Below are positions 44,569 through 53,683 of a DNA stretch of 64,000 nt, piece after piece. The DNA is taken from the NCBI GenBank assembly GCA_027592035.1, contig JAQCIK010000003.1, positions 1 to 64,000 on the forward strand, in the 5' to 3' direction. The DNA comes from Casp-actino8 sp001510455 (GTDB lineage: Bacteria > Actinomycetota > Acidimicrobiia > Acidimicrobiales > Ilumatobacteraceae). A program made the translations under genes and the position numbers. Position 1 is the first letter of the stretch, and every line of letters starts with the position of its first letter. A model generated the notes under the pieces. It was not told the DNA's origin. It searched no databases and saw nothing but the letters and a program-made list of their open reading frames with translations.

Positions 44569-45489
44569 ATGTCCGATTCGATCGACGTGCGCGAGCTCGC
44601 CCTCGCCGTCGACATCGGTGGTACCAAGATGGAGGTCGGCCTCGTCGACCGCCGGGGGACGTTGATTGATCGCGAGTCGGTCCGCACCGACCGCGACAAG
44701 CGAGCCAACGATCTCTTCGAGTCACTCGGGGCCCTGATCGTCCGTCAGATCCAACGGGGCGTCGAACGGCACGGCTCTCGAATCGCGGTGGTCGGCATCG
44801 GTTCGGCCGGACCGATCGAGTCCGACTGTGAGTCGATCTCACCCATCAACATCCCGGCCTGGCAGAGGTTCCCGTTGCGTGAGGCGGTGGTCGACGTGGT
44901 CGGCCAGGCCGTAGGAGCTCCGGTTCCGGTGTTCGGCGACCTAGACGCCAAGGCCTTCGCCCTCGCCGAAGGCTGGCTCGGTGCGGCCCGGGGATCCTCG
45001 AACTTCATCGGGATGGTCGTGAGTACCGGTATCGGTGGTGGCATCGTGGTCGACGGTCAACTGCTCGACGGGGCGACCGGCAACGCCGGACACATCGGTC
45101 ATGTGATCGTCGATCCGGACGGCCACCGGTGCGGATGCGGGGCCCGTGGATGTCTGGAAGCCGAGGCCAGTGGAACGGCCATCGAAGCGATCACGGGTCG
45201 ACCACCCACCGAACCGACGTACGAAACCATGCAGCGAACGGGCCGACTGGTCGGAATCGCCGTGGCGAGCACGTGCAATCTGTTCGATCTCGATCTGGCA
45301 GTGGTCGGCGGCTCGGTTGCGCTCGGTTTCGGCCCGACGTTCTTCGCCGCTGCCCAAGAAGTGCTCGACCGGGAATGCCGTTTGTCGTTCTCGCGCGGAT
45401 CACGGATCGTGCCGGCCCGTCTCGGCGATCAAGGGCCACTCGTGGGTGCAGCAGCGATCGGTTGGCGCGGTCTGAACCGACACACTTGA
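44569..45489 (+). CDS. ROK-family sugar kinase (glucokinase-like)
   Basis: The 306-residue protein has the ATP loop VDIGGTKMEVG, catalytic FGDLDAKAFALAEGW and the ROK zinc motif GHIGHVIVDPDG followed by CGCGARGCLEAEASG. It probably phosphorylates glucose or a related hexose. There is no helix-turn-helix, so it is a kinase and not a ROK repressor. Confidence 0.9.
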   Translation: MSDSIDVRELALAVDIGGTKMEVGLVDRRGTLIDRESVRTDRDKRANDLFESLGALIVRQIQRGVERHGSRIAVVGIGSAGPIESDCESISPINIPAWQRFPLREAVVDVVGQAVGAPVPVFGDLDAKAFALAEGWLGAARGSSNFIGMVVSTGIGGGIVVDGQLLDGATGNAGHIGHVIVDPDGHRCGCGARGCLEAEASGTAIEAITGRPPTEPTYETMQRTGRLVGIAVASTCNLFDLDLAVVGGSVALGFGPTFFAAAQEVLDRECRLSFSRGSRIVPARLGDQGPLVGAAAIGWRGLNRHT

Positions 45490-45497
45490 CGACGAGA

Positions 45498-46643
45498 TCA
45501 ACCGCCGAAGGCGCGGTACAAGGTCTCGGCCGGACCGGGTCCGATTCGATGATGCCACCACGAAGCAGCTGCGATGCCCACCACCCAGAAGCAGCCGGCG
45601 AAAACCAGCGCGGTCGAGAGTGATCCTCCGTCGATCCAGCCGAACCAGTTGACGAACATCGAGAACACCAGAATGTGCAACAGGTAAAGACTCAGGCTGA
45701 GTTGCCCCGCTCGATGGAACGAGATCGTGATCGGCGACGTCGAGTATCGATCGGCGAGCCGCATGATCACGAGTACGGCGAACACTGCGATCGCGAGAGT
45801 CGACACGAGGTACGAGAGACTGCGGTCGTACGTCTGCAGGGACGTGAGGCTCTTCACGATCGTGCCATCTCGCGACGACGTGCGGTCGAGAATCGTGGCG
45901 ACGAGATAAATCGCAACGGTTACGCCAGCCGAAGCGGCGAGAACCGACCGTCGCCAAACATCGATCGTGTCGAGATGTCGGCCGATGATCATGCCGGCGC
46001 ACAAGAACGCGATCCAGGGCAGAACGGGATGCGTGTAGGTGAGGAAGGTTCGGACGGCCAGATCCTGCAGTGAATCGACGTCAGCGACGTTCAACCAGCG
46101 GACGGGTTCGCCCCGTTGCCAGCGCCACGACGACCAGGTGGCGACCGTCGTCGCCGCGATTCCCGAACCGACTCCGATGATCACCAGCCACCTCGTGGCC
46201 ACGCGCAGCAGGAGGGCGGCGATCACGAAGTACGCGCCGTAGAAGAAGATGATCGTTCCCGGCCAGGTGAAGTCGAGGAAATATCCGACTCCGTAGAGCA
46301 AGAGGCCGCGCCGGGCCAGTCGAAGTCGGGCGCGGGAAACGTCGTGTGAATCTCCGCCGAGTCGGGCTCGTTCGGTGAGAAGAGAGACGCCGATACCGGC
46401 CACGACCACGAACGCGGCGGCGTATCGGGTCGAGAGCACACCGGTGTACGGATCGAACACGCGACCCCAGAACCGTCGGTCGGTTCCGGGAATCACCAAC
46501 GATCCGGCGTAGTTCATGGCGACGACACCGATGAGTGCCACGGCGCGAGCGACGTCGAGTCCGACCAGTCGGGGCTTCCCGCTCGAGGTGAGCGACGAAG
46601 CGGGTCGATCGAATCGATCACTCAGTGATCGTGGAGAGGTCAC
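45498..46643 (-). CDS. DUF418/DUF1624-type multi-pass membrane protein
   Basis: The 381-residue protein has about ten membrane segments. It opens with GLDVARAVALIGVVAMNY, as in HGSNAT-like acyltransferase domains. It ends in the DUF418 pattern (LSLSLYLLHILVFSM; WWHHRIGPGPAETLYRAF). A transmembrane acyl-transfer role is possible but unproven. It lies just downstream of the alanine-racemase-like gene on the same strand. Confidence 0.75.
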   Translation of the reverse strand: MTSPRSLSDRFDRPASSLTSSGKPRLVGLDVARAVALIGVVAMNYAGSLVIPGTDRRFWGRVFDPYTGVLSTRYAAAFVVVAGIGVSLLTERARLGGDSHDVSRARLRLARRGLLLYGVGYFLDFTWPGTIIFFYGAYFVIAALLLRVATRWLVIIGVGSGIAATTVATWSSWRWQRGEPVRWLNVADVDSLQDLAVRTFLTYTHPVLPWIAFLCAGMIIGRHLDTIDVWRRSVLAASAGVTVAIYLVATILDRTSSRDGTIVKSLTSLQTYDRSLSYLVSTLAIAVFAVLVIMRLADRYSTSPITISFHRAGQLSLSLYLLHILVFSMFVNWFGWIDGGSLSTALVFAGCFWVVGIAAASWWHHRIGPGPAETLYRAFGG

Positions 46644-46646
46644 GAG

Positions 46647-47579
46647 TCAGATCCACTCGACCACGTCGGGTGCCGTGGTGGTGAGCGGACGCTGAACGTC
46701 GACCCAGTCACCCACCTTCGGTGTGGCGGCACCGTCGGGAACGAGAGTCATCGACGTGTGCATGTGCGGCGGTTCGACGAGATCGAGGCGCCGACGCGAG
46801 AAGTGGAAAGGGCTGCGACCGTCGGCGAGGGGAGCCACACCGTGCGAAGAACCGCAGCCGATCATCACGAGTGTTCCGTCGGAGGCGGTGGGTGTCGATC
46901 GATAGCCGACCGGGGTGCCAGCAGTGACGCGTTCGGTGTCGAGTACGTCGGCGCGCAACACGAACATCGACTTGTCGCCGTGCCAGAGATGCGTGCCGAG
47001 ACGCAAGTGCAGACGATGCGACGAGTGTCGAGCCGTGAGCATGGTGTGTTGTTCGATCGTCACATGGCTGAGGTGAACGGGAAGCGACGCGTCCACTCGT
47101 TCGATGAGTGACGATGCTTCGTTCGGGTCGCCGCCGAGCGGAAGATGAATCGACACCGCCTCGACGGTGTGTCCGGCGGATCGAACCGTGTCGACGAGTG
47201 GGGCGAGTTCGGCGATCGGAATCCCGTAGCGATGCATCGACGAGCGGACTTTCACGATCACCCGGTGTGGTGATCCGAGGGCGGCGAGGTGTTCGGTGGA
47301 GCCGATGGTGAGGATCACGTCGTCGTGATCGGGAAGCGATGCTGGTTCGAGGGTCGGGGTGAGGACGATGGCGGTCCGGCCGAGGGGAACCGATGCGACT
47401 TCGTGGACCGTGCCGACGGCGATGGCCGGGGCGAGACTCGACGCCCGGGCGGCCAGCCAGTCCCGGCCGAGGCCGTAGCCGTTGCCCTTGACCACCGGGA
47501 TGAGCTGCGGCACCCGTTCGGCAACGGCCGAGACGTGGGAGTCCCAGCGGGAACGATCGACCTCGAGGACCAGGGCCAC
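46647..47579 (-). CDS. Alanine-racemase-like PLP protein, short form
   Basis: The 310-residue protein has the PLP lysine in LIPVVKGNGYGLGRD (Lys31) and KVRSSMHRYGI, both alanine racemase landmarks. A compact C-terminal barrel holds GTPVGYRSTP and KVGDWVDVQRPL. It is about 50-60 residues shorter than usual Alr, mainly in the C-terminal domain that supplies the second catalytic residue. It may racemise another amino acid or be a degenerate form. GTG 47579 has TAGGGT exactly six bases upstream. Confidence 0.75.
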   Translation of the reverse strand: MALVLEVDRSRWDSHVSAVAERVPQLIPVVKGNGYGLGRDWLAARASSLAPAIAVGTVHEVASVPLGRTAIVLTPTLEPASLPDHDDVILTIGSTEHLAALGSPHRVIVKVRSSMHRYGIPIAELAPLVDTVRSAGHTVEAVSIHLPLGGDPNEASSLIERVDASLPVHLSHVTIEQHTMLTARHSSHRLHLRLGTHLWHGDKSMFVLRADVLDTERVTAGTPVGYRSTPTASDGTLVMIGCGSSHGVAPLADGRSPFHFSRRRLDLVEPPHMHTSMTLVPDGAATPKVGDWVDVQRPLTTTAPDVVEWI

Positions 47580-47585
47580 ACTGCG

Positions 47586-47591
47586 ACCCTA
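47586..47591 (-). promoter_or_regulatory. -10 box (TAGGGT), leaderless promoter of the racemase-like gene
   Basis: On the minus strand TAGGGT ends six bases before GTG 47579. Confidence 0.5.
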
Positions 47592-47611
47592 CCGACGAGG
47601 CGAGCAGGGGC

Positions 47612-47660
47612 GTTCTGGGTGAAGGATCCGTCGATTTTCGACGGATCCTTCACCCAGAAC
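47612..47660. repeat. Perfect 23-bp inverted repeat in a divergent promoter region
   Basis: The arm at 47612-47634 is matched exactly in inverse at 47638-47660 with a 3-base TTT loop. It contains GGATCCGTCGA next to the loop and GTTCTGGGTGAA at the outer end. It lies between divergent genes and so is not a terminator for either. The outer arm recurs at 5189-5232, which points to a palindromic repeat family. Confidence 0.8.
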
Positions 47661-47699
47661 ACCAACAGAACACCACCAACAGAACACCACCAACAGAAC
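47655..47699. repeat. Short tandem repeat, CAGAACACCACCAA unit
   Basis: CAGAAC recurs at 47655, 47666, 47680 and 47694, with spacing 11, 14 and 14. It directly adjoins the palindrome. The strand is A/C-only (purine-poor partner), unlike its surroundings. It may arise by slippage. Confidence 0.65.
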
Positions 47700-47755
47700 T
47701 CCAAGGGATGGAGGGGTCGGGATAAATACGAGTTGTTTGGTCGGGAATTCGGATC

Positions 47756-47761
47756 TAGCCT
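47756..47761 (+). promoter_or_regulatory. -10 box (TAGCCT), leaderless promoter of the DUF4395 gene
   Basis: TAGCCT ends seven bases before ATG 47769, with no ribosome binding site. Confidence 0.5.
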
Positions 47762-47768
47762 CGGCCCC

Positions 47769-48266
47769 ATGTCGTCCCGCCTCTTCTCGTTCCCCCATCC
47801 GGTCAACGAACTCTCGGCCCGTTTGGTGGCCACCGGGGTGGTCGTCCAGGCGGTTCTCTTCCTCGTGATTCGAGAATGGTGGGTGCTCGTTCCGCTGGCC
47901 TACGGATTCGTGGCTCGAGTGGCGAGCGGTCCACGTTTCAGCCCGCTCGGTCGATTGGTCACCCAGGTCATCGTGCCGACGCTCGATCGTGAGCCGTCGT
48001 GGGTACCCGGACCTCCGAAGCGCTTCGCTCAGGGAATCGGCGTCGCCTTCTCGGTCACGGCGCTGGTGCTCGAACTGGTCGGTGCCGACACGGCGGCGGT
48101 CGTGGTGATCGCCATGTTGCTCGTGGCGGCGAGTCTGGAAGCCTTCGCCGGTTTCTGCCTCGGCTGCGTCGTGTTCAGTGGTCTGATCCGCCTCGGTGTG
48201 GTTCCCGAGAGCGTGTGCGCCGAGTGCGCCGACATCACCGGTCGGCTCAGTCGAAGCGCGGCGTGA
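47769..48266 (+). CDS. DUF4395 membrane protein
   Basis: The 165-residue protein has three or four membrane segments. It opens with FSFPHPVNELSARLVATGVV, the DUF4395 signature, and includes FCLGCVVF within a membrane helix and VCAECADI near the C-terminus. Paired cysteines suggest redox or thiol chemistry, and this family often lies near thioredoxin-like genes. No such gene is adjacent here. It converges on mftF with a 20-base overlap. Confidence 0.8.
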   Translation: MSSRLFSFPHPVNELSARLVATGVVVQAVLFLVIREWWVLVPLAYGFVARVASGPRFSPLGRLVTQVIVPTLDREPSWVPGPPKRFAQGIGVAFSVTALVLELVGADTAAVVVIAMLLVAASLEAFAGFCLGCVVFSGLIRLGVVPESVCAECADITGRLSRSAA

Positions 48267-49644
48267 TCGCTTCCCAACGACCTTCGCGATTCGCACCACT
48301 CCAGACACCTGCTCCGTAACTCGCGTCGTCGATCAGTCGTAGGGCGACGTAGCGCAACGGATCGATGTCGGCGGTGGTGGAGGAGCGTCGGCGATTCCAT
48401 CGCCAGAGATTCGGGACGATGGCCGACACCAACAGCACTCGGCGAGCTCGCCTCGACACGAGTGACAGTGTCACTGCGATCGGCCACCAGGTGCGGGTGA
48501 CAGCGGACGCGATCAGGCGACCTGCGTGCAGATTGCCGAGACCGGCCAAGCGACCGGCCACGACCCTGCGATCGGGAGCCGACCGCATCTTGTCGGCGAG
48601 AGCCGCCGTCGATCCGGCGCCCACCGTCACTCCGAGGAAGGGATGGCCGAGTCCGACGAGCGCCCAGCCGATCGCACTCCATCGGTTGATCCGCAGTGGC
48701 CGTACCGAACCCGGATGGCGGGCCTCGAGGCGGGCCGCCGCGGTTCCGTATCCGAATCGTTGACGGGTGAGTTGGCCGAGTGACGAGCGTGGTACGTGAT
48801 GCACGACCGACGACGGTTCGTAGCGAACGGATCGTTCGGTTGCCGTCACGCGCCACACGAAGTCGACGTCCTCACCGAAGCGCATGCTCTCGTCGAAACC
48901 CCCGACCTCTTCGAAGATCGAACGGCGTACTGCGATCGCGGCGGCCGGTACGTACGACACCCGAGTACCGGGACGAACGCGAGCCGGTACGTCACCGAGA
49001 TCGAGTGGTGAGGAGTCGACTTCGTACGCGGCGACGATTCCCGGACCGGGTGCGCTCATCACACGGGGCGCGACGGCTGCGATGCGTTCGTCATCGAAGT
49101 GCGGCCACAAAGTGGCGAAGAAGTCGGGTGTCGGTCGGGTATCGGCGTCGAGAAAGACGATCACGTCGCGAGTGCTCGTGGAAGCGCCGGTGTTACGAGC
49201 GGCGGCTGGCCCTCCGACGACGTCCCGCCTGATCACCATGGCGCCTTCGATCGGGGCGAGGGGGAAGCGTGTCCCGTCGTCGACTACGACGATCTCGTCG
49301 AATCCCTGTCGACGTAGTTCGGCGACCAGAGCGGTCAGATCGGTGTGCCGTTCACCGTGAGTGGGTACGACGACCGTCGTGTGATCGAAGCCGGGGGCCG
49401 GGTCGGGTTCGACGATCGGATGGATCGCGCCGGCACTCACGAAGCGTTCGGCGAGGGATTCGGTGCCGGCCGGGACGGTGCCGTCCGATTCGAGCACGTC
49501 GGCCAGGCGAGAGCCAGCGGTGCCGAGTCGGAACAGCCGCAGTGGTGATCCGGCCACCACCGTGTCGTGTGTACCGTCGGCCGAGGACGAACGATGTCGC
49601 CACCATGACGAATCGAGTCGGAAGCGAACCGTCCGGGTCGTCAT
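48247..49644 (-). CDS. mftF: Mycofactocin glycosyltransferase MftF
   Basis: MftF adds beta-1,4-linked glucose units to mycofactocin. The 465-residue protein has an N-terminal winged region, then a GT2 domain with VVVDDGTR, the DXD motif LDADTRP and GGFDESMRFGEDVDFVWR. C-terminal membrane helices follow. ATG 49644 overlaps the mftE stop by ATGA. The neighbouring mftE and the mftABC genes 11 kb away support the assignment over a generic GT2. Confidence 0.88.
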   Translation of the reverse strand: MTTRTVRFRLDSSWWRHRSSSADGTHDTVVAGSPLRLFRLGTAGSRLADVLESDGTVPAGTESLAERFVSAGAIHPIVEPDPAPGFDHTTVVVPTHGERHTDLTALVAELRRQGFDEIVVVDDGTRFPLAPIEGAMVIRRDVVGGPAAARNTGASTSTRDVIVFLDADTRPTPDFFATLWPHFDDERIAAVAPRVMSAPGPGIVAAYEVDSSPLDLGDVPARVRPGTRVSYVPAAAIAVRRSIFEEVGGFDESMRFGEDVDFVWRVTATERSVRYEPSSVVHHVPRSSLGQLTRQRFGYGTAAARLEARHPGSVRPLRINRWSAIGWALVGLGHPFLGVTVGAGSTAALADKMRSAPDRRVVAGRLAGLGNLHAGRLIASAVTRTWWPIAVTLSLVSRRARRVLLVSAIVPNLWRWNRRRSSTTADIDPLRYVALRLIDDASYGAGVWSGANREGRWEAITPRFD

Positions 49645-50309
49645 CGGTGAGCACTCCACACGACGACGGCACTCACCAGATCGTCACACCAACGTTCGAA
49701 GATGCGCGCCCCAAGTTCGGCGCTCGAACCAGTGGGGTCGCCGAGGACTCCCGAGTCGCTGACCGCTCGCACACCACCGGCTCGCATCGACGGCAGAAGG
49801 TCGACGAGCGGAGAGGTGTTGCCGGGAGCCACAGCACTCCAGTCAACGGTGTGGGGATGGAGATGGGCGATGACCGATGTCTCGGTCCGTCCGGCGTGCG
49901 CGTCGTCGTCGGGAGCGGCCGACGGCGACCACACCAGAACGTTGCGACCTTCACTCGTGAACACGGCACCCGCTCGGTCGAAGGCAGCGACGTTTCCACC
50001 GTGGCCGTTCACGAACACGACACCACGAGCCCACTCGGCTGAACGCACGATCTCCACCAGAACGGCCGCCGTCGTCTCGGTGCCGATCGACAACGTGCCG
50101 GCGAAACCCTGATGTTCACCACTCGCCGACACCGTGATCGGCGGGCCGATCATCGAGTCGAGGTCGAGTCGTCGTTGGGCTTCCCATGCCAACTGCACGG
50201 CGATGAGAGTGTCGGTGTCGAGAGGCAGGTGGGGGCCGTGTTGTTCGAACGACCCGACCGGCACGAGGAGGATCGGCGCGGCGAGGGCGGCGACCTCGGC
50301 CGAGGTCAT
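49641..50309 (-). CDS. mftE: Mycofactocin precursor peptidase MftE (creatininase family)
   Basis: MftE cuts the C-terminal Val-Tyr-derived dipeptide (AHDP) from the MftA peptide after MftC has modified it. The 222-residue protein has the creatininase metal site PVGSFEQHGPHLPLDTDT (Glu22, His24, Asp33), NGHGGN and DAHAGRTETS. It overlaps etfB upstream and mftF downstream by four bases each, so cofactor maturation and ETF genes share a transcript. Confidence 0.9.
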   Translation of the reverse strand: MTSAEVAALAAPILLVPVGSFEQHGPHLPLDTDTLIAVQLAWEAQRRLDLDSMIGPPITVSASGEHQGFAGTLSIGTETTAAVLVEIVRSAEWARGVVFVNGHGGNVAAFDRAGAVFTSEGRNVLVWSPSAAPDDDAHAGRTETSVIAHLHPHTVDWSAVAPGNTSPLVDLLPSMRAGGVRAVSDSGVLGDPTGSSAELGARIFERWCDDLVSAVVVWSAHR

Positions 50310-51091
50310 GTCAGGTAGCCCCAGTCGCGCAATGCGTCGAGAATGCGATCGGCCGCTTCGTCGGGTGGCAGCTCGACGGTTTCGGCACGAGCAGTGGCGG
50401 TTCCGGCGTCGGTGAGGACCCGCACGCGATCGAGAGCCGACGAACCTGAGGGTGCCGCGAGCACGCGTGCCCGAGGACGGTAGGGAACGACGACCAGTTC
50501 GTCGCTGTGCAGGGCGGCCGTGTGCACGTCGATCGAGAGTCGATCGGCGGCCAATAGTGCGCGAAGTGGCGCGCGGCGAAGGCGAGCGACTGATCCCTCG
50601 AGCGAGAGCACTGCGCGCGGTGTGATCGACAAGATCTCGCGTCGACCACCGTCGAGTCGCCGTACCGCTCGTATCGAACCCTCGACTCGACCGACGTCGA
50701 GACCGATGAGACCGAGTGCCTGTTCGATGCCGAGTTCATCGGCCAGGTGGGCCGGAAACGAGCCGGAGCCACGATCGAGGGAATAGTCGCCGCACACGAT
50801 CAGTTCGGCCGATGCGACATGTGGGGCCACGGTCCGGGCCACGTCGACACTCGCGGCGTTCGGGTCGGCATCGATACGAACCGCACGAGCGGCACCGCAC
50901 GCCAGCGCGTCACGAAGGGCTCGCTCGGCACCGATGGGGCCGAGCGTCACCACGATCACCTCGGTGTCACGGTGTTCGGCCCAGACGAGGGCCGATTCGA
51001 GTGCGGCTTGGTCGGCCGCCGACACGCCAGCGAATCGATCGTCACTCGCACCGATCGGTGTGACCCACTTCAGACAGACCGCGATCGTCAC
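50306..51091 (-). CDS. Electron transfer flavoprotein beta subunit (FixA-like)
   Basis: The 261-residue ETF beta subunit has VTIAVCLKWV, AERALRDALACGAARAVRID and the AMP/FAD loop VCGDYSLDRGSGSFPAHLADELG. It pairs with the alpha subunit encoded three genes upstream and should pass electrons to the FixCX pair. The start at GTG 51091 lies four bases after the fixX stop. The upstream extension of the frame is only antisense overlap. The C-terminal part is longer than in plain EtfB. Confidence 0.87.
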   Translation of the reverse strand: MTIAVCLKWVTPIGASDDRFAGVSAADQAALESALVWAEHRDTEVIVVTLGPIGAERALRDALACGAARAVRIDADPNAASVDVARTVAPHVASAELIVCGDYSLDRGSGSFPAHLADELGIEQALGLIGLDVGRVEGSIRAVRRLDGGRREILSITPRAVLSLEGSVARLRRAPLRALLAADRLSIDVHTAALHSDELVVVPYRPRARVLAAPSGSSALDRVRVLTDAGTATARAETVELPPDEAADRILDALRDWGYLT

Positions 51092-51095
51092 GAGA

Positions 51096-51404
51096 TCACG
51101 TCCGATGGAAGACGATGCCGAAACCGCCCTCGGGATACGACCAACTGATCGCCCCTTCCTTGTTGCACACCATGTAGCACGTGCCGCATTCGAAGCAGTT
51201 CTCGTAGTTGAAGAGGATGCCACCGTCACTCGTCGGCACGAACAGATTCGCCGGACACGCGGTCACGCATTCACGGGTGGAGCAGCCGCGACACGTGTCT
51301 CCGTCGACGACGATGTGAGCGCGTTCGTGGATACGGAACTCGGCGGTGCCGATTCTTTCCTCGAAGGAGATCTCGGGCCAGGTGGTGTCACGAGCGATCT
51401 GCAT
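51096..51404 (-). CDS. fixX: FixX-type ferredoxin-like protein
   Basis: The 102-residue protein has cysteines 38, 41, 46 and 50 (CRGCSTRECVTACP) and 70, 73, 76 and 80 (CFECGTCYMVC), the FixX pattern that holds the iron-sulfur cluster of the ETF-quinone oxidoreductase. ATG overlaps the fixC stop by one base (TGATG). Confidence 0.92.
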   Translation of the reverse strand: MQIARDTTWPEISFEERIGTAEFRIHERAHIVVDGDTCRGCSTRECVTACPANLFVPTSDGGILFNYENCFECGTCYMVCNKEGAISWSYPEGGFGIVFHRT

Positions 51405-52720
51405 CAGCCGAATCCTCTCATGCCGGTCCAGCCGTCCTTCAGAAGATCGAGGAGTCCGATGCCGGCCTTCTTGCGTTCTTCTCGAACGATACGACGCAGC
51501 CCGGGCTTGGGGGAGGGGTTGTCGACGCGGAACACGCGATCGACCACCCCGGTGACGAAACTCGGATACTTCTGTTGCACGCGGTCGGACAACACCAGAC
51601 CAGGAATCTTGCGGAGTTTCTTGTGATCGCGCAGAACGAAGGTGGCGTTCAGACGATCGGTGTACGAGCCGAGACCGCGCGCCGTCACGTCGTTGCGCGT
51701 GAGTGCGTCGTGGGCGGCTTCAGCGGCGTACATGCCACTCGCCATGGCGAAGTTGACACCCTCGAGCCAGATGCCGGCGGCCAGACACAGTGCGGCGGCG
51801 TCACCGGCCACCAACAAGCCGTCGGCCACCATCGTGGGCATCATCGACAAGCCGGCCTCGGGAATGACATGGGCCGAGTACTCCTTCACCTCGGCCCCTT
51901 CCACGAGCGGTGCGATGGCCGGATGACTCTTCAGGCCCGCGATGATCTCCTCGGGTCGCTTCGATTGAGCGGCCAGTTTGGGCAGTTTCAGAACTGCGCC
52001 GAGCGACACGGTGTCGAGGTTGGTGTAGACGAAACCGCCACCGTTGACTCCCGAGGTTCCACCGAGGATCTCGATGTCGACACCTTGGTCGTCACGGACG
52101 TTGAATCGTTCGTCGATCACGTGCTTGGGCAGAGCCAGGGTCTCTTTCACACCCAACGTGAAGTTCGCCGGGTCGGTGTGCGGGTAGAGGCCGGCTTCCT
52201 TGGCGAGAAAACTGTTGACGCCGTCGCACGCGATGACGATCGGAGCGGTGAGATCACCGTCGGGTCGATCGGTGCGCACGCCGTTCACGCGTCCGCCCGC
52301 ATCGCGCAGGAGTCCGGTGACGGTGGTCGACGTGACGAGGACGGCACCGGCGTCGACGGCCCGCTGGGCCAACCAGTTGTCGAAGTCGGGTCGGTAGGCG
52401 GTGGCCCCGTTGTACGGAGGCGCCCCCCAGGCCGGATTGCGATAGTCGACGGTGAGGGCTCCGGTCTCGGAGAGGATCATCGTCGACCGTCGAACGACCC
52501 AACGCTGCACGGGCGCGGTCTCCCACCACGACGGAACGAGTTCGTCGAGAATGCGCGGATACACCACGCCGCCGTACATGTTCTTGGCGCCGGGGAACGG
52601 ACCACGTTCGACGAGGATGACCTGCCGACCGGACCGAGCGAGTTGCAGTGCGGCGCACGAGCCGGCCGGGCCGGCGCCCACCACGATCACGTCGGCGTCG
52701 TGATCACGCCCCGAACTCAT
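51404..52720 (-). CDS. fixC: ETF-quinone oxidoreductase flavoprotein (FixC)
   Basis: The 438-residue FAD protein has the dinucleotide site VIVVGAGPAGSCAALQLA, VVYPRILDELVP, VIACDGVNSFLAKEAGL and GLLVAGDAAALCLA. With FixX it passes electrons from ETF to quinone at the membrane. ATG 52720 overlaps the etfA stop by four bases. A longer open frame is antisense to nothing useful and lies over etfA. Confidence 0.92.
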   Translation of the reverse strand: MSSGRDHDADVIVVGAGPAGSCAALQLARSGRQVILVERGPFPGAKNMYGGVVYPRILDELVPSWWETAPVQRWVVRRSTMILSETGALTVDYRNPAWGAPPYNGATAYRPDFDNWLAQRAVDAGAVLVTSTTVTGLLRDAGGRVNGVRTDRPDGDLTAPIVIACDGVNSFLAKEAGLYPHTDPANFTLGVKETLALPKHVIDERFNVRDDQGVDIEILGGTSGVNGGGFVYTNLDTVSLGAVLKLPKLAAQSKRPEEIIAGLKSHPAIAPLVEGAEVKEYSAHVIPEAGLSMMPTMVADGLLVAGDAAALCLAAGIWLEGVNFAMASGMYAAEAAHDALTRNDVTARGLGSYTDRLNATFVLRDHKKLRKIPGLVLSDRVQQKYPSFVTGVVDRVFRVDNPSPKPGLRRIVREERKKAGIGLLDLLKDGWTGMRGFG

Positions 52721-53676
52721 GCCACACCTCGCTCGGTACGTTCCGCCAAACGGACGGCGAGCGCATCGAGAACGGCGTTGGCGTCGGCGACCACTGCGAG
52801 ATCGGACATCTGCATCATCGGGCAGTGGGCGTCGGTGTTCACGCTCACGATGTGATCGGGTTGCCCGAGTCCACTCGTGTGTTGGACGGCTCCACTGATT
52901 CCGAACGAGATGTACAGACGCGGATCGACGACCACTCCGGTGGTTCCGATCTGTCGCTCGTGCGAGACCCAACCGCGGTCGGTGATCACACGAGTGACGC
53001 CCATCGACGCGTCGAGAGCCGCTGACACCTCGGCGAGCAGTGCGAAACGCGACTCACCGTCGAGGCCGGCTCCACCACCCACGATGCGAGGGGCCTCGGC
53101 GAGATCCATGGTGGAGACGTCGGGTGGTTGCACCTCGACAGTGGTGACGCACGAACTCGTGTCGGCCGTGACGGCGAGGCGCACGATGTCGGCTGGTGAT
53201 GATTCGAGCACCTCGACACCGCGCACCCCGGGTTGCAGAGTGGCCACGAACGGTTCGTGAACTTCGAACTCGGCGATCGAAAGTCCACCGTGACGAGCGG
53301 CGCGAACGCGATGAGTGTCGATCTCGGTCGCACCGGCGACGAGAAGACGACCGAGACGGCGCGCGAGGAGCGGAGCCATGTCGCGTCCGTCGGGTGAGGC
53401 CGGAACGACGACGGCCGAATCAGCGGCGTGAGCGACGACGGCGGTGGCAGCGGCGTCGGCGAGGGTGCGCGGAGAACACGACTCGGTCGGGGCGAGGATC
53501 AGGCGCCGGCCGACCCCCATCGTGGCGTCGAGGGCGGCGTCGAGGTCGGTGCCCACCAGCACGGCATGTCCGGCCGCTTCGGCCACGGCCTCGAGACCTC
53601 CAGCGGGCACGACACCGTCGCGAACCGGGATCACGGCGATCAGGCCGGCCTGGGTGCTCGTGGCCTGCGAGTTCAT
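52717..53676 (-). CDS. Electron transfer flavoprotein alpha subunit (FixB-like)
   Basis: The 319-residue protein has the C-terminal FAD domain GWVSHERQIGTTGVVVDPRLYISFGISGAVQHTSGL and ends PMMQMSDLAVVAD, typical of EtfA. It is the first gene of the ETF-FixCX-mftEF operon. ATG 53676 is preferred over GTG 53679 because TAACCT ends seven bases before it. Confidence 0.92.
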   Translation of the reverse strand: MNSQATSTQAGLIAVIPVRDGVVPAGGLEAVAEAAGHAVLVGTDLDAALDATMGVGRRLILAPTESCSPRTLADAAATAVVAHAADSAVVVPASPDGRDMAPLLARRLGRLLVAGATEIDTHRVRAARHGGLSIAEFEVHEPFVATLQPGVRGVEVLESSPADIVRLAVTADTSSCVTTVEVQPPDVSTMDLAEAPRIVGGGAGLDGESRFALLAEVSAALDASMGVTRVITDRGWVSHERQIGTTGVVVDPRLYISFGISGAVQHTSGLGQPDHIVSVNTDAHCPMMQMSDLAVVADANAVLDALAVRLAERTERGVA

Positions 53677-53683
53677 CACCGTC

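Noticed and set aside
44556..45489. ROK gene as a transcriptional repressor
   Set aside because: No N-terminal helix-turn-helix is present. The ATP loop starts within 15 residues.
47612..47660. The 23-bp palindrome as a rho-independent terminator
   Set aside because: Both flanking genes start there and run away from it, so no transcript needs to end at this point.
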